64,000 nt of DNA from Tetrahymena thermophila SB210 (lineage: Eukaryota; Ciliophora; Oligohymenophorea; Hymenostomatida; Tetrahymenidae). The notes beneath the pieces were generated by a model. That model saw only the letters and a program-made list of their open reading frames with translations. It was not told the DNA's origin and searched no databases. Made by a program: the position numbers and the translations under genes. Positions 25,576 to 37,207 of this stretch are shown here, in pieces. The stretch spans positions 682,001 through 746,000 of the forward strand of contig NW_002476212.1 in NCBI RefSeq assembly GCF_000189635.1, in the 5' to 3' direction. How positions within the stretch are numbered: the first letter of the stretch is position 1; each line of letters starts with the position of its first letter.

Positions 25576-28267
25576 TTTATTTAATGTAGTGCGTTTTTTA
25601 AAGTAGATTTGGTATTTTTTTTAATAAATTGTTGATTATATTTTTATCAGATTTTTTTTTTGAGATCTGGTTTTTTTTACTTTTTATTATTTATAATTTT
25701 TTTCTCCTGGACTCAGAGCAAGTTTTAAATTATATAGTTCGACAATATTCATTAATTAATACGTAATCGTTTTCACTAAATATAATAAAATACATGCAAA
25801 TTATTCGCATACTCTCCAAGTCTTTTGAATGAATGAATGAACCTATGTTATATATTTATTTTTGAATGAAAGGACAATAATTTTTCAGCTGATCCTTTGA
25901 ATTTTAACATGATTAAAAAATTCTCAATTTTAATATTAAGAACGACCAAAATTGTAACACTAAACTAGCCATTAGATTTGTAATTTACTTGATAATTAAA
26001 AAAGCTGTTTAAATGGCTACCGAGACACAGAAAAATAAAATTAGTTATAAATCTGATTAATTATTTTATTAAGATTAGAATTTATACTGTTTTTTTTTAT
26101 TATTTTTCCTTTTATTTTAGATTTCATGAGCATCTCCAAATAATGACATCAATTAAAAATAGACGTCTTACTTTTTCATATGCTTTAAATACAAGATATT
26201 AACTTAATTATAATTAAGATAATCAAAGGACTATAAATAGAAGACAAACATCAAAACCATAAATTAAATTTATGCCCGTTTTGAATAAATGACTATTATC
26301 TAAATTTTTGCAAAAACTTCTACCTTATTCTGAGCCTTAAAAAATTGTAAGGAGTGGGAAGAATGACTATTTCATAAGCATGATTATTTAAATAGTTTCA
26401 ATATACCTGATATAATTAATTATTTTAGAAAAATATATAATAAAATAAACAAATAATCTGTTAACTATTATGGATTAACTGAGAAGGAAAAATATAACAA
26501 AAATTGAAAGAAAAGGATACTAATTGAAGTATTTAATTTCAATTTCATGATATTATAATACAAAAATATACTGATACATAAGTATTATCACAAAATTCAT
26601 TTGAGTAAATTAAGTTGATAACTTAATTTTATATTATCATCTTAAGGATCTATTTTAGATTGGATGACAACCTTAAATTTAATCACAAATATTAAAGTAA
26701 TATTTAATCTAAATGTCGTGATTTCCTTTTTGTTAGTTCTATTATATATTATAGTAAATAGAAAAATATGAAGCTAAAGGTGACCATTAAATATTACTGA
26801 AGGTATTTATAATTCAAAGGTTTCTCTCAAATTTAATAATGAATTTAAAGAATCAAAGTCAATTAATGTTTGAAATAACTTAATTAGCTTTTAGTACCAG
26901 ATTGTAAGCGAGATATTAATTATAACAGTTAAATCACCTCATCTATTTTAATTTTAAGTAATTAAATGACAAAATGCAATTTCAATTTTTTACATGAAAT
27001 TAAAAAATAAATATAGTCAGTCAATCTCCTTCCTTCCTGGTCTGATTGACAATATCTCAGTCTCAAAATAATGTTATAATATTGGATAAAAAGTTAAAAA
27101 GAAAAATTTATGTAATCTAAAATTTTTTTCTATACTCGAAGAAAAATGTAATTTCTATCAAGTGAAAAAAAAAAGTAAAATTTTAAAGTTATTTTCTTTA
27201 TTCAAATACTTGAATGTCATTAAATTTGGTTCGTTAATGTTTAAATTAATTTCATATAATTAATGCAAAAATACTTGATTTATTTTAATTTTAAATTTCT
27301 GAGTGTAATGCTCTAAATGTAAAAAATTTTGTTTAAAAGCACTCGAAAAGTTATTTGATGAGCTTATAATAAGAATTGCAATATAAATTAAATATCTTTC
27401 TATTGTTTTAATTAAATTATTATCCAAAACTGTAAACCAAACAAAGTAAAGAGTTTTTTTATGTTAAAAAATTTATTTGTTTGTTTGAATTAGTCACCAA
27501 TAACAGTTTTTTACTATAAATATATAAAAATTATTTTAATTGTATAGGTAAATCAATTTTTAAGTTTTATTCACAATCAAAAAACTCTTTTTGCTGTAAA
27601 AAAATAATATTTTTCAAGCTCAGTAATAAATGCATCTCTCTATTTTATTATTTCGTAATTACATTTTTAGACATTAATTGAATATTGAAAGCTGGCTGTT
27701 TATTAAAAATTCAACGTCATACCAAAATATAATACTGAAATAAAATTTGACGTAACTAACTTAATTCAACAGTATTTTTTTTTACATTTTTTGATAAGAA
27801 AATTAGAATTAAAATAATAAATGCTTGCTTCATATTTTTTTCTCATTTTTCTTATCACTAAGATAAATAATTTTGAAACGAATATTTTTGTATTTTAAAT
27901 AAAGAAAATCCTCTATTTATAAAATACTTTTTTGTATTTTTTTGTATGAATTTAGAGTAAAATGATTTTTCTATTAATAGTACAAACTTTAAAAATAAAA
28001 ACAAGAAATAATTTATCAAAATTAAAAAATTACTTTTATAGTTCTTTGCTTTAGAAAAGTGTAAATTCTAGAAAAGAAATAAATAAAATTCTATTTTACA
28101 TACAAACCAATATTAGCTTTGGTGATTGATCCACAATATCTTATTTTTCTTAATTTTAAAAAGAAACATTGTGTTTTAAAAACATATATACGAATAAAGA
28201 TGAAAAAATTAAATTCAAAATCTAATTTTATCCTTCTATAAGGAATTTTAGAATTCTTGATATTAAC
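25576..28267. other. Intergenic, about 2.7 kb
   Basis: AT-rich, without a recognisable gene. A GAAT repeat of about four units sits at 25827-25841 near the upstream side of the small hypothetical gene. Confidence 0.55.
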
Positions 28268-30653
28268 TCAATTTAAATCAGGTAACTTATGATTTTTGTA
28301 AAACTGAATTTAAGAATCTATTAAACTCATAACATTAAGAACAACTTCTTCGTTGTAAGGTGTTGAAACCACCTAAACATTAACAGGAAGGCCTTTGGTA
28401 TTCTAAGTCATTAAGTTATGCAAATTTTTAGAAATTGAGTCTTAAATCCTGCTGTTCTTGTAGTGTTATTCATCCTCTCTGACGGTAGTTACAGGTAAAA
28501 CACCTTTAATTTGTTAATTAATTTAAAAGCAATTAAAAAAAATTTGTTTATTAGTTCATAAATTTAATTACCTGCTGGGAAATTACATATATTCCACATA
28601 AAAGTGTAAATGAATATTAAGAAGGAAATCTTCGAATATCCATGAGGTAGAGCACATGAAACAAATGAAGGACAAATAATAGCTTCAATCTTATTATCAT
28701 CAAATATTTGCAACATTCTTGAAATTACAGAAAATACTTGATATGAAACCTTATTGTTTTCAACAAGAGTAATTGGTTCAAGAGTATCAACTGTTCTTTT
28801 AAGTCTTTATTCGCCGATTTAATTGTAAAAGAACGATTTAAGTTTTCTATTAACTTTGGACAATCTGCAAAAGTTAAACAAGGGTGTATAAATATCGATC
28901 TCCTCTTTTAATATTTAAAATAAAATGTTTATTAGAAATAAAAAAACAAGTTATTTTTAATTTAGTTTTTAATAAGAAAGAATCATTTTCTTAAAAAATA
29001 AAATCTTTATGAAATATTTTAAAAGAAATAATTAATTTAAAAAGATTGATTTTAGTAAAAACAAATAATAAATGAATAAATACTTTCTCCCTCTAATACT
29101 TCTTTGTAGATTTCGAAACCATCACCAAAATAGACTTAATTAGCTATTTAGTGTAGCTCTTCAGAAAAGGGAATATCTATCTCTACACATTCGTGTCCTT
29201 GTTCTCTTAAACTTTAAACAGCTAATTCAACAGCTCTTTGTTAGCAAGAAGCTGAATCCATTGCAGACAAAGTTTTGAAGTAGCCAAACTTTCTATTCTT
29301 TTTTTAATTAAAAATGACTTCATCTCTTATAGGAAGGATAGGATTGTGGCTTGGGATTTCACTTTTACCTCTTGATTATAATATTTCAGGATTCATCATA
29401 CTTTTAAACATTAAAACCAAATCATTAACTGATTTTCCTAAAAAACCTGATGTACCCTATGTTAAATATATATTTATTATTCATAAATTGAATTTAAAAT
29501 TTACAGGAATAGTTCTTTATCCATCAAAAGCCTCTGATGATCTGGCTTCTCCTTATTCTATACTTCTATGAGTGCCAGGTTTTAGTCCAAAAACTCCACA
29601 CATTCCTATTATTAATATGATAAAATATATATTATTAAGTAAAAGAAATTAGTATTTTTACCTGCTGGGTTACGAACAGAACCTGCAATATCACTACCTA
29701 ATCCAGCTACTGATAATCTTCCAGAAATAGCAGCTCCTTCACCACCAGAAGAGCCACCAGGAGATTTAGTTCTATCCCATGGATTTTAACTAGTTCCATA
29801 AATATTGTTAATAGATTCAAAAGTCATCAAAAGTTGAGGGACATTTGTCCTAACGAGCAAAATTGCTCCAGCAGCCTTTAACTATTTAGCATTAATTCCA
29901 TCTTCTTATTCTACTCTATTTACTCTAGCTGAGCAACCGCTTGTAGAGGGGTAATCTAGTTTAATAAAAAAATTTAGTTTAGTTGTTGTTATAACAAATA
30001 CTCAATTAAGAATAATAAACTCCTCAATGCAATAAAATAAATATTTATCTATATTTGAAAAAATTCTATAGTTTGCAAATGGAAATTTAAGCATAAAACA
30101 AATTTTATCAATAATTAGAAGTAAGTCAGCATATAAACTGTGTTTCCTATTTACCTTTTTCAAGGAAGCTCTCTTTAATCGAGATAGGAATACCAAACAG
30201 ATATCCTTAGCAAGCTTCTGGGGAGCTTTACCTTAATTGATCACATTCCTTTGCTTGCTCAATAGCTTCATTATACTTTAAGTGAGTAATTATTTCATAC
30301 TTTATACCATATTTTTAACATCTAGCAGCAAAAATGTTAACGAGATCAACACTTGTAACTTCTCCTTTTTCAAGCATCTTCTTTAATTCAGATATATCTG
30401 ATCTAGTAATTGTATCAATTTATTCATCGCTTAAATTTGGTTTTGGTATAATAAAGCTATTAACTAATTAATCTCTCTATTATCTAGATTGCTTAGCAGC
30501 CTTTACAACTCTACTATGAGATATTTCGAGCTTTAAACCTCTATATACTTTCTGAAGACCCTTGTAAAAAAGCCAAGCAGTAGGTATAATAAGCAAATCC
30601 CTAACCTTGATATTGACCTATTTCTCTAAAATATTATTTAATTGTGTGCTCAT
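28268..30653 (-). CDS. Fatty-acid amide hydrolase (FAAH)-type amidase, 611 aa, six exons
   Basis: Amidase-signature serine hydrolase; FAAH enzymes cleave N-acylethanolamines and other fatty-acid amides at internal membranes. Exons: 30653-30155, 29955-29662, 29605-29505, 29456-29084, 28904-28572 and 28503-28268, summing to 612 codons. The catalytic triad is visible: Lys160 in SIKES, cis-Ser235 in [12 protein letters not shown] and nucleophile Ser259 in [13 protein letters not shown]. The spacing of 75 and 24 residues equals that of rat/human FAAH (142/217/241). Near the C-terminus, [20 protein letters not shown] matches FAAH's LDFPAGVVPVTTV. The N-terminus has a hydrophobic stretch ([14 protein letters not shown]) like the FAAH membrane anchor. 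The start ATG at 30653 precedes that anchor. Substrate cannot be read from sequence. Confidence 0.94.
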
Positions 30654-31783
30654 ATTTTGTAAAGAAAGATATTTAATTATTTTTTTGATTCACAAATCTT
30701 TTTTTTCAGAAAAATTACTTAGTTCTAATTATTTTGGAATATTAATTAAGTATTTTGATGATGATTAAATTGTTTTTCATGTAAGTATGACACTCAAAAA
30801 GCAGCAGAAGGCATAAAAGATTTATTTCAAATCTAATTTTATTAATCAACCAAATCAACATTATTAACTTTTTAGGTACATTTTATTACTTCATTAAAAT
30901 CTCTAAACAAAATTAGTAAACATTTTCTTAGCCTAAGTACTTAAAAATTTGTATCAGATTTATGTTCATAATTATCATACTAAAACTTAATTAAAATTTA
31001 TTTATATACATATAAAATAAATCTTACTTTAATTTGTGTAAGTTTTTGATGAAACAAAAAAAGTTAATACTTTTTATCAATTTATAAAATATAAAATTTT
31101 ATCATCAATAAAGTTATTTTTTAGCCATTTATTTTTTAGTAAATTAAATTTTCATGTTAATTTATAAAATGAAAACTATTTTAATATTAATTCATTTTGA
31201 GAAATAGCAAGCAATTCATTAAATTATAATTTTAATATTTCATTTTTGCATTTTTATTAATTCCTTCTTCAAACTCAGTAAGTAGCCTTTTCTGTTATTT
31301 TAATGTTCTAATTTAAATTTCACTTTTTAGATATTCAATTATATAAATAATTTATAGTTTTAATTTATCCTTTTAATTAATAATTTTGTTTAAGTAGACT
31401 TCAAACAAACTTAATGTCTTCTTTAGTGATAAATTTAAAGAAAAATGTAATGTTTTCAAAATATTTAAGAAGAAAAACTTAAGCAAACACCTCATATTCT
31501 TTAAATCCCTTAATATTTTCTTATTTTAATTAAAATTTTGCTAAATAATATTTATTTGAGCAAAAATTAATTTTATTGAATAAACCAAACATTCTTAAAT
31601 GAAAAATATTTTGTGCGAATAATAAATACCCAAAGATTTTTATTAATTATTTTTTTAATTTATTTAAGTTAAATTTATATTTTAAGTATTTATTTAGATC
31701 AAATCTATTAAAAATGTATGATTTTAAGCAAGGCAAATAAAAAATTGATAAGATATAAAATAACAACATATAATTAATAATAT
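30654..31783. other. Intergenic between the amidase and peptidyl-tRNA hydrolase genes
   Basis: AT-rich; upstream of the amidase and downstream of the peptidyl-tRNA hydrolase gene. No gene or repeat recognised. Confidence 0.55.
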
Positions 31784-33056
31784 TCATAATATGTTATTTT
31801 TTTTTAAGAATTCATCTATCTAAGGAAATATTTCTTCTTTGTAACGCCTGTATTCCTCTTATTTAATTATATGAATATTAATTTATAAATATTAACTAAA
31901 AATTAATTAGTGTAAACAAGAAAATAATATCAAAGGTTAAGTTTTGATAGAGATTCTTTTACCTGAGGATATATTTGATGTTACATAATTTGCAACAACT
32001 TCAGGATCTTTACTATCAGGTCTTCCTATTTTTATATTAAATTTAGATTAATATTTATTAAATAAATTATTATATCAACCTATTCCAATTTTAAGCCTTT
32101 AAAAATCTTTGCTTCCAATGCTGTCAATTATTGATTTTAATCCGTTATGGCCTCTTTAAATAAAATTATTAAATAATTTAATGGAATTTTTGAAAAACTA
32201 ATTGATGCTTGCTTACTCTGGACTTCCACCATTTTTTATTTTGAATTTTCCTGGCTTTGACTCTAAGTCATCATGGACAATGTATTGGTTTGCATATTAA
32301 ATAGTCTTTTTTTAAATTATATTTGTTATACAAAATAAAGGTATTAAAATATAGTTGTTATTTAATCTTTTTTAAAAAAGAAGTATATTTGCAAGTAAGT
32401 GAATGGACTTTAAAACTAATTTTTTACATCACAATTTTTCAAAAATTGTTTATAGGGAACACCACTGAGATTCATAAAGCTGTCAGATTTGAATAAAGCT
32501 ACTTGCTCTCCTTTAGAGTTTCTAATTAGAGCATACTCTCCTCCTATTTTTTTGCAATTAATACAAATAAATAATTATTCTTTAATAATATGCAAAAGAT
32601 ATTTATCGTATCAACAGAAATAGACGATATAGAAATACGATTTGCAAAGTTAAAAGCTGCAAAAAAACCTTTTCCTCTTGACTGCTTGAATTCTGCTTTA
32701 TAAACCCTAGCTAAGTGATTAATGTATACCTTTCCTATACTATGAAGAGTTTTGTCATAATTTGGTGAAGGATTACCAAGTCCATAGAGCTAAATTATTG
32801 AAATTAATAAAAAAAATAAAGTGTTTGAGTTGACAAAAAAGTGAAATGCCTACAAAAATAAATAATATTTACAATTTTAATAGTATTCTTTAAGTTGCTC
32901 ATTTATTTTTACACTTAAAATATGTATTGCTTTGAATATTCTACTTGTATTTACTTAGTTTTATAATTATAAATTAGGAGGTATCAAATCTATTTCTACC
33001 TTGTAATAAATATTTCTTAAATGTTTCTTAAAAAAATTATATTCTTTTTTGTCCAT
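31784..33056 (-). CDS. Peptidyl-tRNA hydrolase, bacterial/mitochondrial Pth1 type, 207 aa, seven exons
   Basis: Releases tRNA from prematurely terminated peptidyl-tRNA. Exons: 33056-33000, 32789-32639, 32543-32428, 32305-32217, 32153-32080, 32025-31963 and 31857-31784; 208 codons in all with every phase matching. Active-site residues are in place: Asn25 in LYGLGNP, His35 in YDKTLHSIG, Asp120 in YIVHDDLE and Asn141 in GHNGLK. Spacings of 10 (Asn-His) and 21 (Asp-Asn) equal those of E. coli Pth (10/20, 93/114). SFMNLSGVP matches the family's T-[FY]-MNLSG, and RLKIGIGRPD matches the C-terminal signature. The usual Asn after the catalytic His is Ser here. The 20-residue N-terminus is short, Lys/Phe-rich and has no clear presequence, so mitochondrial location is only inferred from the family. 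Confidence 0.95.
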
Positions 33057-33600
33057 AGGAAGGAAGTGTTAAAAATTTCTATATCTTTCTAAAATTTAAA
33101 ATAAAAATAAACTTCAACAAAAGATTAACACCATAAAATATTGCCATTAAATAATTATAATATTAAATTATAACAGTGTCATAAAGTAAAAAAATTTAAG
33201 TTGAAAATAGCATATTTATTTATGATTTTAAAATTAATTTCATTTAAAGTTAGTAAAATAAAGTCTAATAAGACCAATTAAATAATTGATTTTATACTAT
33301 GAAAATAAATTTTTATGTATTTGAATTCTTAAATATTATATAGCCAAATGTAAATTGATATATAATTAATTTAAAATTAGCATTCACTTATGATGTGTAA
33401 TAAACTTATTTAAATTTATTAATTTATCAAAATAAATTTTTTCAGAAATATTAAATTAATTCCAAGTCTAAACTTTTTTAAAATAATATTTATGATAAAA
33501 TTTTTTGAAATCAATATTAAATATCATAAGGTTTTAATTTTAGAAAAAAAGTTATTTACATAAAAATCAAAATTATATATTGTTAATTAAAAAATTATTA

Positions 33601-33671
33601 TTCCAAGACTGGGAATTGAACCCAGGTCTGCAGCTGGACGGCTGCTATGCTTTCCTCTACACCATCCTGGT
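33601..33671 (-). pseudogene. Degenerate tRNA copy (anticodon region GUC-like, loop shortened)
   Basis: The T arm (CTGGG TTCAATT CCCAG) and the GCAGC/GCTGC anticodon stem are intact. The anticodon loop has only six bases (CGTCCA); relative to the other copies the U33 position is missing. The first acceptor pair is A-A instead of T-A, and the D loop reads AGAGG where its sister copies have AGTGG. The 3' end lacks the G73 seen in the other two copies. These changes together suggest a tRNA pseudogene derived from a GUC (Asp) copy. Confidence 0.75.
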
Positions 33672-34750
33672 ACTGTCATTATATTATTATAGATTTATTT
33701 ATTTGGCTTAATCTCAATAACATTTAATCTATGATTATTAATAATGAAATTTAAAATATATTTTATATGAATAAAGTATTTATCAATTTTAATTAGTTAT
33801 TAGTTTTAAAAAAGACTGGAAGTAATGATCAATTTTTTATTAATTGGTACATTAAATAATAGCATATTATGAAAGATTTTTTCTTTGAATTAATCAAAAT
33901 ATTGCTTTATTATTACTTCTTTGTGATCCTTCTTAGAAAATATTTTTTAGTTTAATTCTAGATTATTTTCATAATTTATTTAATATTAAAAAAATAATAA
34001 TTTTTTTTCATAACTCAATATTTCTTCAAATAATAGCAAAAGTTTATAATTGTCTTTAATTTTTTTATATTATTAATTAAGCTGATAATATTTTTTAAAT
34101 AAGGTTAAAATAAATTTTAAATTATAAATTTTATTGTCACAAAATTGACCTATTACTTAAGATTAAATCCAGATTTTAAGCCAAAGAAATGTTGTTAGTA
34201 CTAATTTTACAGTTTTAGAAGCAAATAAACCTTGTTTCTTAGCTAAAAAATAAGCACTAAAATTGAATTAAAAATATTAAATGAGTCGATTAAGGTTAAA
34301 TCAATTTCATTTAATTTTCTTTTATTAAAACATTTAATTTTTTAAATACTTTTAAAAAATTTATTTAATATAATTAAATCCCAAGAATTATTTATTCATA
34401 TAATTAATATTGTTTGAATCATAAATGCTGGGATTGCAAAAAATGAGAATTTTTAAGTATATTTAAAGATTTTAATAGTATACATTATATATATAATTGA
34501 TATGTAATTAATTTAAATTTAACACCCACTCACTTATATGCCCCATAAACTTATTTTAAATTTATTAATTAATTTACAGAAATAAATTTTTTCAGAATCA
34601 TTAAATTAATTACAAGTCTAAAATTTTTGTATAATAAAACGCTAAAATCTTTTAAAATTCATTTTAAAAGTAGTTTTATTTTTTGAAAGAATGTTATAAT
34701 TCACATAGTTAAGCATAATTATAAATTAGTAATAAAAAAAAATATTATTT

Positions 34751-34822
34751 CTCCAAGACTGGGAATTGAACCCAGGTCTGCAGCTTGAAAGGCTGCTATG
34801 CTTTCCACTGCACCATCCTGGA
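34751..34822 (-). tRNA. tRNA with anticodon UUC (Glu by anticodon)
   Basis: 72-nt cloverleaf: acceptor TCCAGGA/TCTTGGA with one G-U pair, D arm GTGCAGTGGAAAGCAT, anticodon stem GCAGC/GCTGC around loop CTTTCAA, and T arm CTGGG TTCAATT CCCAG. The anticodon TTC lies at 34787-34789 and is exactly position 34-36. U33 and a purine at 37 are present. The discriminator base is G. B-box-like GGTTCAATTCC is intact. The body is nearly the same as in the GUC copy at 36053, so aminoacylation identity should not be assumed from the anticodon alone. Confidence 0.82.
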
Positions 34823-35547
34823 ATTGTCATTATATTATAATAGATTTATTTATTTAACTTAATCTCAATAATATTTAATCTACGATTATTAATAATGAAA
34901 TTTAAAATATATTTTATAAGAAAAAAGTATTAATCAATTTTAATTAAATATTGGTTTGAAAAAATATTGTAAGTAGATATCAGTTTTTTGTTAAAATAAA
35001 AATATTTATTTTTACTTATTATTATTTTTTAGTGATCCTTCTTAGAAAATATTTTTTATTATAATTGACTACTTTTTAAAACTTATTTAATATTTTTAAT
35101 TTTTTAAGAAAAAAAACTAAATTAATTTTCATTTCAATATTTCTCAAATAATAGCAAAAGTTTAAAAAATTTTTATGTAACATTTAATTTTTGTAAAAAA
35201 ATAATAAATCATATAATTTTTTTTCAAATAATGTTAAAAGAAAGTTAAAACAATATATTAATTGTAATGAAATTGAACTATCCTATAAGATTAAATTTAG
35301 ATTTTTAGCCAAATAAATTTTATGATGACTAATTTTACCGTTTTAGAAATAAATAAACCTTGTTAATTAGCTAAAAAATCATTAATAAAATAAAATTAAA
35401 AATATTAAAAGAGTTTGATGAAGGCTAGTCATTTATTTTAATAAAGCAATTAATTTTTTAAATAGTTTAAAAATAATTTTACCATAAATTTTCTAACTTT
35501 AGATGGACTATAAGTTAAGGTGGATTCTAATATAAGGTAAGAATTAT

Positions 35548-35715
35548 AAAAATTTAATTTTAATTCTCGCTAGATGAAATATGCTATGCAAATAGACGAA
35601 GTTTGTGATAAATAACGAAAATCCTCTTAATAATTAATTACTAATAAGAATAAAATTAACCCTTCATATTGTGGGAGCGTTTTGAAATAAGAAAACTAAG
35701 AATAGTATAGTCACA
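35548..35715 (+). pseudogene. Relic of a family A membrane-protein exon
   Basis: This stretch is closely similar to 39543-39690 inside the family A gene at 39276. Both share TTTTAATTCTCGCTAGA, GCTATGCAAATAGACGAAGT, AATCCTCTTAATAATTAAT and AAATAAGAAAACTA. Translated in the matching frame it reads like residues about 90-140 of that protein, without TGA. The homologous sequences before and after (membrane segments, intron) are absent. It sits between the second and third tRNA repeat copies. I read it as a duplicated, truncated fragment. Confidence 0.8.
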
Positions 35716-36052
35716 GGTAAATTGATAGTAAATTTAAAAAGTAAGTGTCAGCATTTATCTTATTTGTTATTCAACATAATAAATATTAATTTATAATTGA
35801 AATAAATATGATTAATTTAAAATTAACATACACTTATGTGCCATATATTTATTTATTTATTTTAAATTTATTAATTTACTGAAATAAATTTTTCAGAAAC
35901 ATTAAATTAATTCCAAATCTAAACCTTTGTAGAATAATATGCTAAAATATTTTGAATGTCATTACAATATCATAAATTTTTAGCTTTTAAAAGAAAGTTA
36001 TAATTCACTTAATAAGCAAAATTATAAATTGTTAATTAAAAAATTATTATTT

Positions 36053-36124
36053 CTCCAAGACTGGGAATTGAACCCAGGTCTGCAGCGAGACAAGCTGCAA
36101 TGCTTTCCACTACACCATCTCGGA
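36053..36124 (-). tRNA. tRNA-Asp (anticodon GUC)
   Basis: 72-nt cloverleaf: acceptor TCCGAGA/TCTTGGA (one G-U pair), D arm GTGTAGTGGAAAGCAT, anticodon stem GCAGC/GCTGC around loop TTGTCTC, T arm CTGGG TTCAATT CCCAG and discriminator G73. The anticodon GTC is at 36089-36091, positions 34-36. G73 plus GUC are the classic aspartate identity elements. Position 37 is T, where a purine is usual, so the copy may be slightly degraded; otherwise all stems pair. Confidence 0.8.
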
Positions 36125-36810
36125 ACTGTCATTATATAACAATAGATTTATTTATTATTTTAATTTCAATAATATTTAATTTATAATTATTATAATGAAA
36201 TTTAGAAATTATTTTGTATGAAAAAAAGTATTTAAATATTTTAATTAATTATTAATTTGAAAAAAGACTGTAAGTTGAAATCAATTTTTTATAAATTGAT
36301 ACATTAAAATTTTAGATTATAATAAAAGATTTTTACATAATATTAATAAAAATATTGGTTTTTGCTTATTTTTACTTCATAGTGAACCTTCTTAGAAAGT
36401 ACTGTTTGCTTTAATTCTGGGCTATTTTTCAAAATAAATTTAATATTTTTACTTTAAAAAAAATAAATTAATTTTTATAATTCAATATTTCTCAAATAAT
36501 AGCATAAGTGTACAATCTTTATATGTAACCTTTAATATTTGTCATTTAATAAATCTGATAAATTTAAAAAAAAATAATGTTAAAATAAAGTTTAAACAAT
36601 AAATTTATTGTATAAAATTAACCTTTCCTATAAGATTAAATCCAAATTTTATGAAAAATAAATGTAAAAATATTAAATGAGTTTGATTAAGATTAGACAT
36701 TTATTTTTAAATAAAACTGGTATCATATAATTTTATTTTAATAAAATATTTAATTTTTAAATAATTTTAAAATTATTTATTTAATATACTATAAATTTAT
36801 TTTCTAACTA

Positions 36811-37207
36811 AATGTGGGCAAAAAATTAAGTTGGATTCTAATATAAAGTGAATTAAATTTTATTTTTTTATTAATAAAATTTTTTGCTTGATCGCTCATT
36901 ATCAGATATCAAGCATTTTTAAAATATCAAATTGTTATAATATTTAAATATTTAATATTTTATTAATTTATTTTCATTCATTTTATTCAATATAAAAACA
37001 AATTTACTGATATTCTGACTGATAGTCGCATTTAAATTTTAAAGCTAAAATACTCAAAAATCAAAATTTTTAAATTGTGTGCACTTTAATACACAAATAA
37101 ATTCAACTCCTATTTTTATTAAGAATTAGATACAAATACTTGTTTACTTAATTTATCTCAATTTGTTAACTCAAATTTTAATTAAAATTAATTAAACTTT
37201 ACAAAGA
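36811..37207. other. Upstream region of the first family A gene
   Basis: AT-rich, about 400 bp between the last tRNA repeat unit and the ATG at 37208. It probably holds the promoter; no motif stands out. Confidence 0.5.

Larger units (their letters stand above)
33355..36810. repeat. Three diverged tandem copies of a ~1-kb unit, each carrying a tRNA-like gene
   Basis: Approximate units are 33355-34366, 34498-35500 and 35797-36810. Shared landmarks in order: an AATTAATTTAAAATTA phrase with a CACTTATG motif, a minus-strand tRNA-like element, CTGTCATTATAT just upstream of it, a GTGATCCTTCTTAGAAA phrase, AATAGCAAAAGTTTA and a closing AATGAGTTTGATTAAG phrase. The tRNA starts are spaced 1150 and 1302 bp; the extra length in the second interval corresponds to an inserted gene relic at 35548-35715. 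The copies differ at many positions, so the duplication is not recent. Confidence 0.85.

Noticed and set aside
29314..29571. Plus-strand 85-codon ORF
   Set aside because: It lies antisense to amidase exons 3 and 4, which carry strong homology.
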